Shown here one piece after another: positions 1 through 11,250 of a stretch of 64,000 nucleotides of DNA. The notes under the pieces are model-generated. The model searched no databases. It had not been told where the DNA came from and saw nothing but the letters and a program-made list of their open reading frames with translations. Made by a program: the position numbers and the translations under genes. Source of the stretch: Talpa occidentalis (Eukaryota > Chordata > Mammalia > Eulipotyphla > Talpidae); contig NW_023604861.1 of the NCBI RefSeq assembly GCF_014898055.3, positions 77,326,292 to 77,390,291 on the forward strand, written 5' to 3'. Within the stretch, counting starts at the first letter, position 1. Every line of letters begins with the position of its first letter.

Positions 1-591
1 ATATCACATTTAAACAAGAGGGTGCTGCCACCTGACAGAAACCATTATCTTATTTATATGGAGAGAAAAAATGTAGTCTCCACTGCTGGTAGACTTAAAA
101 GTAAGCAAATGTTTGGTCAATCCCAGGAAGTCCCATATTGGACAACTGCCTGACTTCCTTTGAAAATTTTCCTTTTCCTTTCTTCTTTTGCCTCTTAGAA
201 TTTCCCCTCCAGTCACTGCTTCAATTTGACTACTTCCCATTATTCCACCTTCCTGTTTGCCTTTTCTTAACTGCTCTTCTTCACCTGGCATAGCCAGTCT
301 TTCGCACGTTGCTGCTTTGTCCTACAGTCCTTCTGAGGGAGATATTAGATTCCTAAGTTCCTTTCTCCTATTGGCCTTTATGATACAAGTGATGCCCCCT
401 GCCACAGAAAGCTCTAATTTCCCCCTTCCACCATGTCCACTGAGTCCACTAGAAGTCTGCTTAATGCCCAAGGATTTAGAGAGACTCTCAGACAATGAAA
501 AATTCACATGTAGTGTTTCTTTGCACTTTTATGCTGGAAAGAGTTAACACGCAAACCCTACTGAGCAAACGCTAAGGAGAGACTGAGGCTT
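1..591. other. unassigned sequence
   Basis: No recognisable repeat or gene. Pyrimidine-rich on the + strand. The longest open frames are under 100 codons, overlap on both strands and show no family motif. Confidence 0.5.
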
Positions 592-596
592 CTGGG

Positions 597-995
597 TGTA
601 GGGTAAGTGATTATCAGACTTTTCTGCCCTCCTACCATTGGCATTGATGGATCCCTGCGGTCCTACATGCACACCTGATGCCGGACAACAAGAGTAGGGT
701 GTGGGTATGCGTAGGTGGGCACATCTGGGCAGAGACAGGGTTTATAAGGGGAATGCAATCACCAGGAGAGAGAGAGAGAAGCAGAAGAGCGAAAATGAGA
801 ACACAAGAGAATGCCGGAGAGCCCAGAAGGAGTGAAGATTCCCTGGGGGCTGGAAGGTCTGCCAGCCTCCTGCTTACTGTTTACCTGGTAAAAGCCAATA
901 AAAGTCTGAAAAAGCCACCCAGAGAGCTCCAGGACTCTCCTTTACCGGTCTGCTCCGGTCATAGAGATCCTGCCCTGCGCCATCCTGCCCCTACA
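597..995 (+). mobile_element. solo LTR, family 1, copy 1
   Basis: A 399-bp element that begins TGTAGGGTAAG and ends CCCCTACA. It is flanked by the perfect 5-bp duplication CTGGG (592-596 and 996-1000). A TATA-like TTTATAA lies at 741-747 and an AATAAA signal at 897-902, the usual order in an LTR. No gag, pol or env sequence adjoins it, so it is a solo LTR left by recombination between the two LTRs of a provirus. Five-base duplications are typical of ERVL/MaLR-like and some other endogenous retroviruses; the exact class is not decided here. It is more diverged than the other three copies nearby. Confidence 0.85.
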
Positions 996-1000
996 CTGGG

Positions 1001-1104
1001 GAGACTGCCTGCAGGCTCCCTGAGAACAGAGCGGGCCCAGAGGCTCAGAGACCTGGGCTAGTGTGGACAGCGCACCATGGGGCCCCAGGACACGCGTCGC
1101 TAGG
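1001..1104. other. short spacer between two LTRs
   Basis: About 110 bases of GC-rich unique sequence separate two same-strand LTRs of one family. It shows no retroviral internal sequence or primer-binding site, so the two LTRs are separate insertions and not a provirus. Confidence 0.6.
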
Positions 1105-1109
1105 GGCGT

Positions 1110-1485
1110 TGTAGGGTAAGGAAAAATGTCAGGCTTTTCTGCCCTCCCACCATCAGGATAGATGAGGGAACCCTGTGATCCAGAATGCATGCCTGATGGC
1201 GGGCACCTGAAGTGGGTACACCTGGGCTGAGACTGTGCTTATAAGGGTGGCGATGGGGACGCCAGCAGAAGCCAAGAAGCCGAGAATGAACAGAAGCCGG
1301 GAGAGAAGCAGAGAAGGCCGGAGAGCCCACATAGAGTGAAGACTTGCTGGGGGCTGGGAGGCCTGCCTGCTGTGTACCGGGTAAATCCCAATAAAAGCCT
1401 GCAAAAACCACTGAGGACTCTGACTCCTCCTTTACCTGGTCTGCTGGATCAGAAAACCTGCACTGTGGTCCTTCCTGACCTTACA
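1110..1485 (+). mobile_element. solo LTR, family 1, copy 2
   Basis: A 376-bp element from TGTAGGGTAAGG to GACCTTACA. The flanks are GGCGT (1105-1109) and GGCAT (1486-1490), a 5-bp duplication that differs only by a CpG-type G-to-A change. TTATAA lies at 1239-1244 and AATAAA at 1390-1395. It closely matches the copies at 3335-3701 and 4841-5264, including the shared block TCAGGCTTTTCTGCCCTCCC near the 5' end. No internal retroviral sequence is attached. Confidence 0.87.
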
Positions 1486-1490
1486 GGCAT

Positions 1491-2451
1491 CCTGCCGCTT
1501 CTCTTCCTGTTTGCACCCCTTCCGGTGCCCAACTCACCTGGCTTCTGCTCCAGTCCCTTGGCAAACACAACACACCCGGCAGAGCTGGACGTTGGCCCAC
1601 GGCTTCTCAGTTCCCAACCAGCCAAGAGAACACCTGCTTTCCATTCTCTTCAGGGGGTGCGAGTTCTTTCTTTGGGGCTATAACTGTGCCTGTGCTGTTA
1701 CCCTCTCCCTTTCCTTTCAATATCTTTTCAACTGACTCCAGAAGGTGTCCACGTGAGCCCCGATATCTGCTCTTTGAGGCTCACCCTTGAGTTTCCACAG
1801 CAAAGGGTGGGGGGTCCGTCGTGACGACTTGCCTCGATGGCTTTGTTTTTCTCATCTGCGCTTGGTTGGCATAAACACTTCTGAAAAATGGGCTGCAGCT
1901 GATGCCTTTTAGTTTGGTTCCCTTTAACGAGAGGTTTATAAAATGGGTCTTACTATGCAGAACACATGTTCTAAGTATACAATTACTGCACGGATTGAAA
2001 CAGTGCTGAGGGAGGCAGAACACATGTTTTAAAATATTCCTAAAATAAGTTATTACCCCGGTGACCATTCGGGTACATAATATACGTTTTAATACACCAT
2101 TTAATTGCTGTTTACCTAGGAGACAGAAACCTTTCTGGTCTCTTGGGTTAAACTACAGAATTTTAGAAACTGTCTAAACACATATTTACTTGATTCATTC
2201 TGGTCTCCTGGGTGAAGAATCCTTTTCCAAAGAAGTGGCTTTACATGCAAAACAAGAGAATTAAATGCTCTGAGGTGGTGGCTACTAATGAAAAGACACA
2301 GGCTTTATCTTTCATGATTCAGGGATAACAATCCCAAAGCGCAGGCAGAACCCAAGAGCCCTGAAAATACTCCTTACTGAAAGCCCCTCCCTCCAACACC
2401 AGAATATTTTTCCATTACAACCCTTTCTGATATAAATGTTTAAATTGTATC
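1491..2451. other. unassigned sequence
   Basis: No repeat or gene that I recognise. It contains scattered short open frames only. Two identical CAGAACACATGTT words (near 1959 and 2019) hint at a small local duplication or an old, unrecognisable repeat. Confidence 0.4.
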
Positions 2452-2463
2452 ATAGTGTTTTCC

Positions 2464-2709
2464 TTTTTTTTAAAGATTTATTTTATGCATACAAGAGCTG
2501 GGGTACAGGCCAGATGCGCGGGAGGATGAACGGATTCACCAGAACAGGCAGACTGACGAAACAGTGCTGAGGGGAGCAGGGGGCAAGACAGGAGAGGTCT
2601 GCTCGCCGTGTGGGCTGCTCCAAGGCCAGCGGGGATCGAACCAGCACTGCAGAGACTCCGGACAGCTTCACGGTGCTGCGCTCAACCTCCTGCCACCAGG
2701 GAGGCCCCC
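2464..2709 (-). mobile_element. tRNA-derived SINE, type B
   Basis: An antisense copy. The T-rich tail is at the left and the head (GCCTCCCTGGTGGC on the minus strand) is at the right. It is flanked by the 11-bp duplication ATAGTGTTTTC (2452-2462 and 2710-2720). The B box GGTTCGATCC is readable on the minus strand. Such elements are transcribed by RNA polymerase III and copied by L1 enzymes. Confidence 0.9.
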
Positions 2710-2942
2710 ATAGTGTTTTCTTTAAAAGAGAACACAAGCAGCCATGGCAGGAGCCCACAGCTCTCAAACCTGCTCCCAAGCAAGAGCTCATTTTCTCCTC
2801 CCCCAAAACCTGCTTTTCTCCCACCCCCTTCCCTGTTTCAAGAAGTGGCATCCATGTCCACCCATGACTCTCATCCTTTACATCCTTCCTCTCTTCCTCT
2901 CTCTTAGACCTTTATCCAATCAGAAACTTCTGATTGCCCTCT

Positions 2943-3054
2943 TCCCTCAGTTTCCTCATCTGCCAAATGGGATTATAATAGTGCCCTCACAAGGTTGTCA
3001 TTGTGTTAATTATCAAGTGCCTAGGACAGCGCCTAGCATATAGTAAGTGCTATG
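2943..3054 (+). mobile_element. MIR fragment
   Basis: Carries the MIR core order: CTCAGTTTCCTCATCTG, an AAATGGG-ATTATAATAGT block, then CCTAGCATATAGTAAGTGCT. MIR is an ancient tRNA-derived SINE shared by all mammals. Diverged and partial. Confidence 0.8.
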
Positions 3055-3334
3055 TTTTCTTCTCCTTTTTCACATTGTACATCTCTAGAATCTGTCCATT
3101 TCTCTCCATCACCATGGCTAACGCCCTAATTGGAGCTGCCATTTTCTCTCAGCTGTGTCCTTAACTGGTTTTGAAGCGTCTGCTCTTTCTGACCCCACCT
3201 GGCCCCACTCCAATCCATTCTTTGCTAGAAAGCAACAGCTGTTTCCCACATTCAAGTCTGAGCCTAAAGCCTTCCGTGGTTTCCCCATTATTCTTGGGGT
3301 ACAGTCCAATATTTAGAAACTGCCATTAAGGCCC

Positions 3335-3701
3335 TGTAGTGGGCAGGAAGGGCCCAGTGCAGGTTTTCTGATCCAGCAGACCGGGTAAAGGAGGAGTGAG
3401 AGTCCTCAGTGGCTTTTGCAGGCCTTTTATTTAGATTTACCAGGCATATGGCAGGCAGGGGTGCTGGGGGGCCGGGAGGCTGGCAGTCCTCCCAGCAAAT
3501 CCTCACTCTTATCTGGGCTCTCTGGCGTCCTCTCGGCTTCTCTTCTTCTCTCGGCTTCTGCCGTTATAAACTCAGTCTCTCAGCCCAGATGTACCCACTT
3601 CAGGTGCCTGCCATTGGGCATGCATTCAGGACCACAGGGTTCCCTCATCTATCCTAATGGCAGGAGGGCAGAAAAACCTGATACTTTTACCTTACCCTAC
3701 A
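3335..3701 (-). mobile_element. solo LTR, family 1, copy 3 (inverted)
   Basis: A 367-bp element of the same family as 1110-1485, on the minus strand. Read on that strand it runs from TGTAGGGTAAGG to GCCCACTACA. It has a perfect 5-bp duplication GGCCC (3330-3334 and 3702-3706). On the minus strand a TTTATAA lies at 3570-3564 and AATAAA at 3431-3426. It is the only inverted member of the cluster. Confidence 0.88.
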
Positions 3702-3706
3702 GGCCC

Positions 3707-4835
3707 TTCAGGTGGTTCCTACTCCAGCATCATTTGAGTTCTAGGCAGTTACCAGAAGTCTGACTCCAGCACAAAACAGTACACATGAGACTCTGTAGAG
3801 TCAGGTCCCTTTTCCTGGCAGTAAGGGAACCCTCTCCACATGATGGTTTCAAGAAAGTCAGGAAAGCTGTGCCGCCGCCTTTACCAAAAGTCTGAGATCC
3901 ATTGTTAGTTTTCTCGGCCTCTTAAAACAAAAGAAGCCCTGACAGGGCAACACCTGAGGTTTCCTTCCTCCTTCCCTTTGGTACACACGTGGGCTTTCCT
4001 CACAGAATATAGAAATTTGGTTCCTAGCCCAAGACAGATCTGGGCCAGCTGATGGGGATTCACCACCCTTGTGAAAAACCACAACTTCCCAGGGAGAACC
4101 TCAGTATGTTAGGGAGGGGGACCTGTTTCACCTCAGGAGAGAGAGTAAGAGGGAGCCACGGGTCACGGCTCTCCAGCTTGAGTGTGCATCATACTTACCC
4201 AGAGTCTTGTTCAAATGCTTGTGAGCCCCACCACAGAGATCTGGATTCAGTAAGCCTGGGGCAGAGCAGGCCTGTGAGGAACCAGCAGGGACCGCTGCTT
4301 GGGCTTCATCCTGAGACGGGGGTATCTCAGCGGCCAGTATTTTGGTGACCCCTTTGATTTCTTTGCGCTTTCTGTTCTCAAGTTGGTGGGGCCTATGGAA
4401 ACTCCTGTTGCAGATGGGTAAGGAGTGGAAACTATAACCTGATGAGACCAGAATGGCCATTGCAGCTGATGTGACTAGGGGCAGGGCTCAGAAGTAACGG
4501 CACCAAGGAGAGCTGAGGTGGCTGGGACTGTTATCCTGGCATCTCAGAAGGAGCCATTTGCCCTGGACAGAGCTTTCAGCTTCTGGTAGGCCAGGATCAG
4601 GCTCACCAGCTTAGCTTTCTCTGGAGGGGACTTCCTCTTACCCTGCTGGAAACCACCAGCATCTGGGTCTGTGTGGACCTGCAGTGGGGGCCTCTCAATC
4701 TCCAATCAGAATCGTGCTCTCGAGAGGAAGACAGCAGACTCTGGGCTCAGGGCCCACATAATCAGCCATTTCACCTGTGTGTGCACAAGAGGAGATTATG
4801 GTGATGCAGAGGTAGGTAAGGGGGAGCAGGGGTGG
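3707..4835. other. unassigned sequence
   Basis: Unique-looking sequence between two family 1 LTRs. No retroviral gene remnants and no convincing exon. Open frames here reach about 110 codons on overlapping strands, as expected by chance. Confidence 0.5.
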
Positions 4836-4840
4836 GGTAG

Positions 4841-5264
4841 TGTAAGGTAGGGAAAAGTGTCAGGCTTTTCTGCCCTCCCACCATCAGGATAGATGATGGA
4901 TCCTTGCGGTCCAGAATGCATGCCTGATGGCGGGCACCTGGAATAGGGTGTGGGCCTAGGTAGATGGAATAAACCTGGGTTAAGACTGGGCTTTTAAAGG
5001 CGGTGTCGCAGGGACACCAGTAGAAGCCGAAAGAGAAGAAGCCGAGAGAGAAGCAAGATCAGAGAAGCAGAGAGAAGGCCGGAGAGCTCAGAGTGAAGAT
5101 TTGCTGGGGGCTGGGAGGCCTGCCAGCCTCCCGGCACCCCTGCCTGCCGTGTACCTGGTAATCCCAATAAAAACCTGCAAAACCACTGAGGACTCTGACT
5201 CCTCCTTCACCTGGTCTGCATGGGATCCTAGAAAACCTGCTCAGTGGTCATTCCTGATCCTACA
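4841..5264 (+). mobile_element. solo LTR, family 1, copy 4
   Basis: A 424-bp element from TGTAAGGTAGGG to GATCCTACA. Flanks are GGTAG (4836-4840) and GCTAG (5265-5269), a 5-bp duplication with one mismatch. AATAAA lies at 5166-5171. It is longer than copies 2 and 3, partly because of extra GCCGAGAGAGAAG-like purine repeats around 5020-5085. Solo, with no internal sequence. Confidence 0.86.
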
Positions 5265-5269
5265 GCTAG

Positions 5270-5950
5270 AGTCCCTTAGAATGTGAGCACCTGGGAAATC
5301 GGGACAGAGAAGAAGGGGACGTAGCCCCTCTATGGTGTCTGTTACCATGGTGATGGCCCTGCGGTTGGGCAGAGATTTCACTGGCACCAGGCCCTTGCTG
5401 CCTGCCCTAGGCTAACGGCGGGACCCTCGAGGAAAGGTTGATGCTGGCTGCGATTACAAAGACTTTCTATTTGCTGTAGCAGCAGAGCAGAGCAGTGCCC
5501 ACCCAGAGCCCGAGGGAAGAGTCAAAACCACCATTCATGATGATAGATTTTTGGGCAGAAGGTGCCAGGCTGGCTTATCTGAGCAGGGTGACAGATGCTG
5601 GGTCAAACACACTAGGATTTAAGAGAACGAATTTGAATGCAGAGAGAAGGTTAGCCAGGGGGTTGGGATCCGGGCAGGTGCAATCACTGGAATGGAATTG
5701 AGGGCTCCTTCTCTGGCGCAAGCCAACTGGGGCAGCTGGAGCCACGTGCTCGATGAGACAGCCAGCAGCCCAGTAACCAGGGAGACCACTTTGGTTTCCA
5801 GGGAAGACTAAGAGGTGGTGATGCAAAAGTTAAGTATATCTAGTGCAACAGCTGACGAAGTCCCCAGTGGAAGAGCTGCATGACAAGACTTATCAGGGAC
5901 TGCACAACAGAGACAGCAAAGGATTGGAGCAAGGACTAATTTCCAGGTAG
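5270..5950. other. unassigned sequence
   Basis: No repeat or gene recognised. Contains short open frames of up to about 83 codons without family resemblance. Confidence 0.4.
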
Positions 5951-5952
5951 AG

Positions 5953-6166
5953 AGAGCTGGGTTCAAATCCTAACTTATGCTGCTTACCAACTTTGCTACA
6001 TTGGGCAAAGTCATTTAAGCTCCCTGTGACTGTCATCTTTAAGAAAGGAAAATAATAGTACCTACCTAATGAAGTGGTTGTGACAGTGACATGAAATGAA
6101 AAACATGTGAAGTGATCAGCATCTTGCTTGACATAGCGTGAGAATACACTTTGTTACTATTATCAT
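5953..6166 (+). mobile_element. MIR element
   Basis: A long MIR copy. GAGCTGGGTTCAAATCC lies at the 5' side, a GGGCAAAGTCATTTAAGCTC block follows, then AATAATAGTACCTACCTAAT and an imperfect GCATAGTAAG-like 3' part. Order and orientation match the MIR consensus. Confidence 0.8.
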
Positions 6167-6177
6167 ATTTATTGACA

Positions 6178-6400
6178 AGCAACAGTGTCTAGATATATTA
6201 AGTGAATAAATAAAACCCCGTATGGCACAATCCCATATATGTAAAAAGGAGCTGCTTTATTCCCCCCTCTCTGTGTTTATGAACACATAAGGTCAGGAAA
6301 GATCAGCTGTCAAGGGTGGTTATTGTGGGGGGAGGAGTGGGGAAGTGGGTGAAAGGGGATGTAGCTCACAAACATCTATACTCTTTAGGTATTCTGAGAG
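6178..6400 (+). mobile_element. old L1 3' UTR fragment
   Basis: Resembles the 3' part of old mammalian L1 (L1M). It has a reading of the type AAGTGAATAAATAAAACC followed by CACAATCCCATATATGTAAAA, then a G-rich GGGGGGAGGAGTGGGG stretch. Diverged; boundaries are approximate. Confidence 0.6.
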
Positions 6401-6835
6401 GTAGGGGTGATGAGAGTAAGGGATGTGGGGGTTAAAGGGGCTATTACCTGCAAATAGGGTTTTCCAGGTCTCAAAAATCACTGTTGGCCCCAAACCTCAC
6501 GCATGTCCTTAGTAACAGTCGCGGAGCTTGCTCCCTGCAGATGTTACTGTTTGCATCTGCCCCCCACCCCCCACCCCTGCAGACTGCCTGCTTCCTTTGC
6601 TTAGTGGCCCTTCTTTTCCTGTGCCAGGGCTACTTGCCTGACCGCCCCAGCCTGGGCACAGCCGTGCCCAGGGCTCCACACCGATCTAAAACCCAGCTGA
6701 GAAAATCTGAACACTAATTCTTTGTACTCAGCATTGGCCGAGACTTGCTGCATTGACCAGAGCATCCTAACACTGACTGCTAGGTGTTGCAAAGCCCATT
6801 CTCCCCTTCCTCTCAGTAATTGAGAGGAAGACTGA
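6401..6835. other. unassigned sequence
   Basis: No recognised repeat. A CCCCCCACCCC run lies near 6561-6575. The open frame of 77 codons here has no coding signature. Confidence 0.4.
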
Positions 6836-7236
6836 AAAATACCTTGTAACCCCCTCGCCCCAAATCAAGTCTTAATTCCCAGTCCTTGAAAATGTTATAT
6901 AATTTGGATAAAAGATTTTCACAGGTATGATTAAGTTAAGGACCTGGAATATCTGGATGAGCCCTAAAATTGCAATGTATCCTAAAAAGAGGTAGGCAGA
7001 GGGAGATTTCATACAGACAGAGGAGGAGATGACATGGCAGTGTCTGGAGTCAGGCACAGACCAAGCAGTGCCAGCAGCCACAAGAGGCAGCTGAAGGAGG
7101 CATGGAGGGCTCTCTCCCCTACAGCTTCTAGAGGGCCTGCAGCACTTACAGCACCTTGATTTTGGACTAGTGATACTGCTTTTGGACTTCAGCCTTGAGA
7201 ACTGTAAGGACATACATTTCTATTATTTAAACTCCC
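6836..7236 (+). mobile_element. MLT1-type (ERVL-MaLR) LTR
   Basis: Shows the MLT1 sense order: an AATTTGGATAAAAGATTTTC block, GATTAAGTTAAGGACCT, GATGAGCCCTAAAATTGCAAT, an internal CACAAGAGGCAGCTGAAGG region, and a 3' part with CCTTGAGAACTGTAAG and TTTCTATTATTTAA. Ancient and diverged, with no internal retroviral sequence. Confidence 0.65.
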
Positions 7237-7394
7237 CCATCTAGGGCTATACCACCCAGAATGAGCCTGGTGTCCGCTGTTTTAACCCTCTACATTTTTG
7301 GCAACATGTTAGAGCAGCCACAGGCGGGAGGAAAAAAACCAGCTCTCCTCGCTGAAACTTTTTAAGCTGGGCACATGATCACCCAGGTAGAGAT

Positions 7395-7690
7395 CACTTT
7401 GCCCAGTTTCTCTTACAAATAGGAGTAGCCTGATGACTAGGTTTGGCAACTAGTAGAAGTCATGTGGGTAACTTCTGCTTCCTGCTTCCTGTCTTTTTCC
7501 CCTTCCCCACTGGCTGGACCTCCAGCCTGGTGCTGGGAAGTCAGATATGACAAGAGGAGAGGACAACCAATGCAACAATCTTAGATACTAAGATGGAAAC
7601 TATGGGCAGAAGATGGGTCCCCGGCTCCCTGCATAACCTCATGTAGCGTGGGTGTCCTTTCTTTTGCAGTCTTACATGAGAGAGGATTAA
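7395..7690 (+). mobile_element. old LTR-like repeat
   Basis: Resembles a class of old mammalian LTRs that also occurs at 52600-52890: a GAAGTCATGTGGGTAACTTC-type block, then a purine-rich body. Family not named; low certainty. Confidence 0.4.
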
Positions 7691-7764
7691 AATTATTTTT
7701 TAGCCCATGCTCTATTGGGTCTCCTCGTTACAGCAGTTGTACCTACCTTATACACTAACACATT

Positions 7765-7822
7765 GGATCTCTGTTTTGTACTGATAATCTCTGTTTTGTA
7801 CAGTTTTTGTACTGATAATACC
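7765..7822 (+). repeat. small imperfect tandem duplication
   Basis: The word CTCTGTTTTGTACTGATAAT and a shortened version of it follow one another (ATCTCTGTTTTGTACTGATA, ATCTCTGTTTTGTACAGTTT, then TTTGTACTGATAATA). This looks like a local slippage duplication of about 25 bases. Confidence 0.7.
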
Positions 7823-10298
7823 TGCCTATGCATCCTCCCTAAAGCCTATACCTGGTTCCTGGCTCTTGCTAACCTACCTCCCCAACTTCCTGGACTTCTG
7901 AATATCACCAATGCCTGGATGATCTATTGTTGTGCTGTTGCTGTCTGCTACAGCACTTCCACCATTCTGTGTGCAACTGCCTGATGCTGACTGCTAGATG
8001 GCACTACCAAGGTCTGCCTGATGATACACCCTCCAGATGTCATGCTCAACTCCCACTTTCCTTCAGCTGGCTGGGTCTCCCTCGAGTCTGCCTACTCTGG
8101 AAGAAATATTTGCTTCTAAGTCCTGACTGCTTGTCCATCCTGTCCTGCAGCAATTAACTAGGTCATGCCTGGCTATGTCCTAAGATAGGTAGGGAAAGGG
8201 TTTCTTGGCTCCTTGCAGGAAACATAACCTGTAAGTGCAAAGTCTTCACCAACCCCTTCCCTTGCTAACACAGCAACTGAGTAGGGTTTCTGCTTGCAGT
8301 GTAAAACCAGCAAATGATCACACTGGGCTTTGGTAATAGACATAAAGCTCAGTGTTTGATGACTTACACTTCTATTCGTTTTCCTTCGAATATCTTTACG
8401 GTTGACAGTGTACCATCAGACACTGAAGTTGGCCTGAGGATGTATACTGCTTCAGGAACACAAATTTCAAACCTGAAATTGCAGCTCTAACTTTAGGTAA
8501 GGAATCACCTGAGCTCTTAGTGAGAAATGTGTTTGATTAACTCTGAGCTGCAGAAGGAAACTCATGCAGTGTCCTGGATTAGGCAGCTACTATTTATTTA
8601 TGCAAAACATTAAGACAAAGTCATTAAAGCCACCATTCCTGGTAATTGTCTCAGAAATTGCATTCCCTGGCCTAGCAATTAGTTTTATACAAAGCAAGAA
8701 GATATTTGGGTTAATAACCTTGAGTTTTTATGACTCAATATTTTGGTTGCTGCAGGCTGCTTTACGACTGTAAATTTTGAGTACAGTGCTTGTGGGGTAT
8801 ATAAATATTTAGTTAGCTATTGAAGCATCAATTAATGAAATCATTTCTTCTGTTCTTTAATTTAGAAGATACTGCTGGCAGTGTGCTGGTGTGAGGTGTT
8901 TATTTTAGCTGTTATCAAAGATAGAAAAACTAAATTGCTGTTGTGCTGTGTGGTTTATTACCTTGTCACTTTGCATATCTGTACTGAAGCATCTCTTTTA
9001 GATTCATCTCCTTCAAAAAGATCTTGAATAACATAGTCACTTGCTTCAGATGGCTTTGACCAGATTTTAACTTTACAATCATGGTTCCCTGTTTTAAGTC
9101 TTGCAGTAGTGCAATGTGTGTGTGAGTGTGTGGTTTGTCGATATCACAGATGTTGCAGGCGTCACAACCCCAGACTGGCTGCTAAGTCCTCGTAACCTAG
9201 TCCCAGTCTAATTCAAGGCTAGTCCTGCAAAGAGCCCTTCTTTTTAGGAGGTGACGGCTTTAAAGAAGAAAAACCTACATAACCAGAGCCCAAAGTTATA
9301 GCTACCAAAAACCAGAATAGCCAAGCCTCGAAGCCTTTTAGCAACTGCTTGTTTTGTCTAAATCACAGTTTCCCAAAATGTATTCTTCAGAAAACGTATT
9401 CCTGGGAGGGTAAAGGATTCTGTTTTGTTTCTGTTTGGAAAGCCAAGTTAAAAAAAAAGACATTGTTGGATCTATAATAATTCTTTGTCTCTTCACTAAC
9501 CAAAAGACATTTTGAGGGTGAAGAACTATCTATACTTCACCCTGTATTTTTCAGACTGAATCATTAAGAGGGTTTTTACTCGTTAACAGTGTTTATAAAG
9601 GAAGTATCAGCTTTTGTGTGTTTTTCTGACAAATACTTGCTTGGTACTGGCACTTGGTTATAAAACTGAATCAATACAATTAAGCAGAGTGTTCCAATGG
9701 CCTTTACTAAGAAGATGGCTCTGATTTTTATAGATAATCAGCAATATTGAAATCAAAGAGTCAGACAGCACCAAACCAAAATCAAACTCTAGGAGATCTG
9801 ACTATAAATCTGAGGCTACCAGGAGGGAGGGTAAGGGTGAGAGCAAAGATGGGAGGGGGTCCTGCGGACTGTGGTGGAGGACTATGAGTGCCTTGGTGAT
9901 GGATGGGGGGTGGTAACATACACCTGAAGAGGTGGCCTATATTTCTGAATCATATACAGTGTTGATTCAGAAAAAAATGATTAAAAATTAATTAAAAATT
10001 ATTTAAAAATTAGGGACATTGAATGTGAACCATATTAAATAACATTAAGAAACTATTTCAATCTTGTTAGGTATGATAATACAACTTCATTTAAGACTAC
10101 CTCCCCTTTTTGGAGATGCACACTAAGATATTTAAGGGTAGACTAGCTTGTCTGGAATTTCCTTGAAACACTTCAGCAAAAAAGGAAGGGGAAAAAGTGA
10201 GAATAGATGTAGAAAGTATGACACAATAGTGATGGCTGTTGGTCTGGGTGATAAGAATATTAATGTTCTTTTTTATTTCTTTGTGCAACACTTTTTAA
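7823..10298. other. mostly unique sequence, with a candidate conserved AT-rich block
   Basis: No mobile element recognised between 7823 and about 9770. The part at about 8390-9090 is AT-rich and repeat-free, with several homeodomain-type words such as AATTAATGAAAT and a GATA word. It looks like the kind of sequence that is often conserved near developmental genes. From about 9800 to 10015 a GGGAGGG-rich stretch followed by AT-rich sequence resembles the end of an L1 3' UTR, without proof. No exon found. Confidence 0.4.
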
Positions 10299-10312
10299 AA
10301 ATAAATATTCTT

Positions 10313-10610
10313 GGGCCTCCCCAGTGGCACAGCGGTTGAGCTCTGGGTTGCGAGGCTGCCCGCAGCCTCTGCAGCGCGGGTTCCATCCCCGGCTGCTCCC
10401 CGGCCCCGGAGGAGGGTCCCACATGGCGCGCAGACCTCCCCTGCCACCCGCTGCTCCCCTCAGCAGTGTACTTCGGTCCTTCTGCCTGCTCTGCTCCCCG
10501 CTCTGGCTCTGGTGAGTTCTCTCACCCTTGCGCTTCTGACTGTACCCAGTGCATGTATAAATAAATAAAATAAATCTAATAAATAAATAAATCTTTAAAA
10601 ATAAATAAAT
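10313..10610 (+). mobile_element. tRNA-derived SINE, type A
   Basis: A full-length copy with a tRNA-like head, a body that includes GCTCCCCTCAGCAGTGTACTTC, a 3' block ACTGTACCCAGTGCATG and an extended AAATA-rich tail. It is flanked by the 14-bp duplication AAATAAATATTCTT (10299-10312 and 10611-10624). The target duplication resembles the tail, so the right boundary could shift by a few repeat units. Type A copies share CTGCCCGCAGCCTCTGCAGC in the head. Confidence 0.9.
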
Positions 10611-10624
10611 AAATAAATATTCTT

Positions 10625-11042
10625 AAAGATTCCGCTTTATTTACATTCAGTACTTTTTTATAATGTGAAGTTTAATAAAAAGGGGTGGTGTGCTCAAATG
10701 TGTCTGAGAAGTCCTAGCTTTATTCAAGTTAAATTTTGTGTTTCTTTACCATAGATCTTCTCTGTACCCATATAGCTGTGTATGTAAGATTTTAGGGTTT
10801 TATTTTTTTCTCATGCAGAACATCTCAAAAGACTGATGTTCTGCCAAATATGCTGGGATACTTTAGGAAATACTGGCCTAAGTTCGACTTAACAAGCAGT
10901 TTGCATCAAATTTCCTACACTGATCACTGCTGGACTCTGTGATCATCCTGAGTGGCCTATGCCATTCTTCCCAGCGCTCCATCCTGTCCAGTCCTGGGCA
11001 GCCCAGCACTGTGTTCAGGCTTCACTCCAGGAATGTCTGCGG
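10625..11042. other. unassigned sequence
   Basis: AT-rich unique-looking sequence with no recognised repeat or exon. Confidence 0.4.
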
Positions 11043-11250
11043 TCAGACCTTGGCTCAATCCTTTCTAACATTGTAACCTCAAGTAAGTCCTTGAACTTCT
11101 TTTCCCCTCAGTTCCTTCATCTGTAAAATGGGGATAACCATAGTATTGTCTTCACAGGAGTGTCATATAGAACAGATGAAATAATGTCTGTAAAGCATTT
11201 TGCACACTGCTCAGAAAATGCCGCGCCCTCCACAAATATGAATTATTATC
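11043..11250 (+). mobile_element. MIR element
   Basis: Contains CAGTTCCTTCATCTGTAAAA, ATGGGGATAACCATAGTA and ATGTCTGTAAAGCATTTTGC in MIR order and sense orientation. Confidence 0.8.
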
